From assembly GCA_021824055.1 (NCBI GenBank), contig JAKALV010000173.1, positions 1 to 7,073 of the forward strand: 7,073 bases of DNA. Direction: 5' to 3'. The stretch comes from Acidobacteriota bacterium. Its GTDB lineage: Bacteria; Acidobacteriota; Vicinamibacteria; Vicinamibacterales; SCN-69-37. Position 1 is the stretch's first letter. Each line of letters starts with the position of its first letter. The position numbers and the translations under genes are program-made. This document shows positions 5,285 through 7,073 of this stretch, in pieces. A model generated the notes under the pieces. It was not told where the DNA came from. It did not search any database and saw nothing but the letters and a program-made list of their open reading frames with translations.

Positions 5285-6432
5285 GGCTGGTGGCAACCGA
5301 ACACCTCAACACCGGTGACCGGATCGGCCGGGACATCGTCACGTCTGGCGACGGCCTCCTGCTGCTCCGCGCGGGGATGCGCATCTCCGACAGTTTTCAG
5401 CGGTCGCTGCGCCGTGCCGGAATCACCGCCGTGTGGATCGACGATGAACTGTCGGCGGGAATCGAGCCGCTGGAGATGCTGCGGGAGGAAACCCGGCACC
5501 GCGCGGTCAGCGCCATTCGATCCGCGTTCCAGGACGTTTCGCAGTCGCTGGTCCAGGGCGGCGCGCTCCCGGCCGACACCATCCGGAAGATGACCGCCGT
5601 GGCCGAACTGATCGGCCGCGACATCGCCGACAACGCGCAGTCCGCCTTGGCGCTCAACGACCTGGCGAATGCCGACAGCTACACGATGAAGCACTCCCTC
5701 GCGGTGACCGCGCTGGGCCTGGCGCTCGGAATCCGGGCCATGCGCCGCTACGGATGGACCGACCACCGCGGCGCGCGGCGCTTCGATCAGGTCGAACAGC
5801 GTCTGTCCCAGCTCGGTGTCGGCTTGCTGCTGCACGACATCGGCAAGCTGGCCGTCCCGCCCGAGATCCTGCACAAGCCGGGCCCGCTCACCGATGACGA
5901 GTGGACGGCCATGCGGGCGCATTCGATGCTGGGCTTCCAGATGCTGAAGGGCACGGGCGGTATCAGCGCGCTCGCGCGCAGCGTCGTGCGCTCGCACCAC
6001 GAGCGCTGGGACGGCACGGGCTACCCGGACCGCAAGGCCGGCGTCGCGATCCACCAGTTCGCGCGGATCGCCACGGTGGCCGACGTGTTCGACGCGCTGA
6101 CCTCCGAACGCCCGTACAGTGCCGCCGAGCCGGCCCACCGCGCGTTCGAGTACGTGGTCTCGCGTGCCGGCCGTGACTTCGACCCGGACATCGTCGACGT
6201 GTTCCGGTCGTCGGTCGCGCCGTATCCACCGGGCACCGGCGTCGTGCTGTCGGACGGCAGCCGCGGCCTGGTCAAGGAGGTGCGTCCCGCGTTCGTCGAG
6301 TGCCCCATCGTACGGATCGTCGTCGATCCGTCCGGCCGGTCGATTCCGCCGCGTGAGGTGGACCTCTCCACCACTCCGGAGCTCACGATCGTCTCCGAGG
6401 ATGTCGCCCCGTTGGCGCCGCTGGCGGTGTAG
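5281..6432 (+). CDS. HD-GYP domain protein (cyclic-di-GMP phosphodiesterase type)
   Basis: A 383-residue cytosolic protein with an intact HD-GYP domain, the family that hydrolyses cyclic di-GMP (some members act on other cyclic dinucleotides) and so controls motility, biofilm or virulence. Residues 1-55 (TEHLNTGDRIGRDIV to AGITAVWID) form the small N-terminal beta domain common in these proteins, with no receiver or transmembrane segment. Metal and catalytic residues are present: H138 (YTMKHS), H185-D186 with K189 (HDIGK), H214, H239-H240, the DGTGYP signature (244-249) and D268 in VADVFDALTSERPY. The segment from about 313 (PYPPGTGVVLSDGSRGLV) is the usual C-terminal extension. No diguanylate cyclase is in view. 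The start codon lacks a Shine-Dalgarno and overlaps the stop of a short leader ORF. Function as a phosphodiesterase is likely; partner and pathway are unknown. Confidence 0.92.
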   Translation: MRLVATEHLNTGDRIGRDIVTSGDGLLLLRAGMRISDSFQRSLRRAGITAVWIDDELSAGIEPLEMLREETRHRAVSAIRSAFQDVSQSLVQGGALPADTIRKMTAVAELIGRDIADNAQSALALNDLANADSYTMKHSLAVTALGLALGIRAMRRYGWTDHRGARRFDQVEQRLSQLGVGLLLHDIGKLAVPPEILHKPGPLTDDEWTAMRAHSMLGFQMLKGTGGISALARSVVRSHHERWDGTGYPDRKAGVAIHQFARIATVADVFDALTSERPYSAAEPAHRAFEYVVSRAGRDFDPDIVDVFRSSVAPYPPGTGVVLSDGSRGLVKEVRPAFVECPIVRIVVDPSGRSIPPREVDLSTTPELTIVSEDVAPLAPLAV

Positions 6433-6442
6433 GCTTCGGGCG

Positions 6443-6529
6443 ATGTTCCTGAGCGACGTCAGAAAGCCGCGAAGGGACGCGGGCGGTGGCGGCAGCTCCA
6501 GCGGTGGCGGCAGTTCCGGCAGCTGGTAA
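6443..6529 (+). CDS. Gly/Ser-rich micro-ORF (28 aa), possibly a relic
   Basis: ATG at 6443 opens 28 codons reading MFLSDVRKPRRDA then GGGGSSSGGGSSGSW and TAA. The Gly/Ser-rich end closing in SGSW resembles the C-terminal tails of TPM-domain and related membrane-anchored proteins. It could be a small protein, or the leftover tail of a decayed gene. No Shine-Dalgarno is clear. It starts 10 nt after the HD-GYP stop and ends 10 nt before the sugar dehydrogenase start, and its stop lies inside a possible -10 box. Real expression is uncertain. Confidence 0.3.
   Translation: MFLSDVRKPRRDAGGGGSSSGGGSSGSW
6483..6518 (+). repeat. Two tandem 18-bp repeats
   Basis: GCGGTGGCGGCAGCTCCA is followed directly by GCGGTGGCGGCAGTTCCG, 16 of 18 identical. 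They encode the Gly/Ser repeats of the micro-ORF. Confidence 0.75.
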
Positions 6530-6532
6530 ACT
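6524..6532 (+). promoter_or_regulatory. Possible extended -10 promoter of the sugar dehydrogenase-like gene
   Basis: TGGTAAACT has the TGn extension and a TAAACT hexamer (four of six matches to TATAAT). It ends 7 nt before the ATG at 6540. If active, transcription would start at or next to the start codon, giving a leaderless mRNA, which would fit the missing Shine-Dalgarno. No -35 box is evident. Confidence 0.35.
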
Positions 6533-6539
6533 CCCGCAC

Positions 6540-7073
6540 ATGCACAGACTGATTGCGGCGCTCGCTGTGGCGTTCGTGCCGGCCGGCGCGTACGCGCAGA
6601 TCAACGCCGGTGAACAGAAGTCCGAGACCACCCTGCCCTTCACGATGACCCAGGTGGCCACGTTCAACCTGCCGTGGCGCATCGCGTTCCTGCCGGACGG
6701 ACGCATGCTGATCACGGAGAAGGTCGGCCCGCTGTGGCTCGTGACCCAGGACGGCGCGAAGACGCCGGTCGCGAATGTCCCGGCGGTTCTGGCGCAGGGT
6801 CAGGGCGGCATGTTGGGCGTGTTCCTGTCGCCGCACTACGCGACCGACCACAACATCTACCTGACTTATGCCGAGCCCGGCGACGGCGGATCGGGCCTCG
6901 CGATGGCGAGGGCGAAGCTGTCGATCGGCAAGGACACGGCGAGCCTGGAGGAATTGCGCGTGTTGTGGCGCGACATGCCCAAGGGCCGCGGCGGACAGTT
7001 CGGCGCCGCGATCGCGTTTTCGCCCGATGGCCGGTATCTGTTTCTCACGGTGGGCGACCGGCAGCGCATGACG
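6540..7073 (+). CDS. PQQ-dependent sugar dehydrogenase-like protein, exported (runs off right edge)
   Basis: The first 178 codons of a gene continuing past the window. Residues 1-19 are a Sec signal peptide (MHRLIAALAV to AYA), so the product is periplasmic. The mature part matches the six-bladed beta-propeller of soluble aldose sugar / glucose-sorbosone dehydrogenases, which oxidise sugars with PQQ: LPWRIAFLPDGRMLITEK (44-61), AQGQGGMLGVFLSPHYATDH (85-104), YLTYAEPGDGG (107-117), and GRGGQFGAAIAFSPDGRYLF (149-168) with TVGDRQRM. Q88 corresponds to the conserved active-site glutamine. Where characterised relatives such as E. coli YliI have GGHFG with the catalytic-base His, this protein has GGQFG (Q153), so classic activity is in doubt. 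No Shine-Dalgarno precedes the ATG. It is 107 nt downstream of the HD-GYP gene and probably separately transcribed. Confidence 0.85.
   Translation, partial: MHRLIAALAVAFVPAGAYAQINAGEQKSETTLPFTMTQVATFNLPWRIAFLPDGRMLITEKVGPLWLVTQDGAKTPVANVPAVLAQGQGGMLGVFLSPHYATDHNIYLTYAEPGDGGSGLAMARAKLSIGKDTASLEELRVLWRDMPKGRGGQFGAAIAFSPDGRYLFLTVGDRQRMT

Noticed and set aside
5963..6386. Overlapping minus-strand frames opposite the HD-GYP gene
   Set aside because: No motif or start signal, and compositionally a shadow of the intact HD-GYP gene.

Overview
The window is about 7 kb of GC-rich chromosomal DNA from a Gram-negative bacterium. An outer-membrane FadL-type porin, a Tat signal peptide, Sec signal peptides and a sigma-54 activator all point that way. 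High GC, an HD-GYP protein, a PQQ-type sugar dehydrogenase and GGTCCAAGG-rich intergenic repeats would fit a soil lineage such as Acidobacteriota. That placement is inference and weak. No rRNA, tRNA, CRISPR array, transposase or phage gene was seen.

Left block (1-3945): a sigma-54 enhancer-binding protein with an N-terminal PAS-like domain lies on the minus strand at 289-1623. On its downstream side, at the left edge, is the 5' end of a minus-strand gene (1-130) whose product begins with a textbook twin-arginine signal peptide. On its other side a FadL-family outer-membrane protein gene (1726-2985) runs divergently. It is followed after 6 nt by a moaA-type radical SAM gene (2992-3945). Both genes flanking the regulator have a -24/-12 element with the exact GG-N10-GC geometry of sigma-54 promoters, at nearly the same distance from a good Shine-Dalgarno sequence and start codon. 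The simplest reading is a local sigma-54 regulon: the PAS regulator senses a signal and switches on an exported Tat substrate on one side and a hydrophobic-compound porin plus MoaA on the other.

Middle block (3946-5280): a possible small basic protein (3993-4196), then a long imperfect palindrome (4225-4382) between convergent transcription units, then a minus-strand gene for an unrecognised secreted protein with four cysteines in the mature part (4433-5005), then a 275-nt divergent intergenic region.

Right block (5281-7073): an intact HD-GYP cyclic-di-GMP phosphodiesterase-type protein, whose start codon overlaps the stop of a possible 22-codon leader ORF. Next come a 28-codon Gly/Ser-rich micro-ORF and the first 178 codons of an exported PQQ-dependent sugar dehydrogenase-like protein that runs off the right edge. 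This last protein has Gln where characterised relatives have a catalytic His.

The most interesting observation is the paired sigma-54 promoters around the sigma-54 activator. One of them serves a gene that is cut off at the window edge and so is easy to miss.
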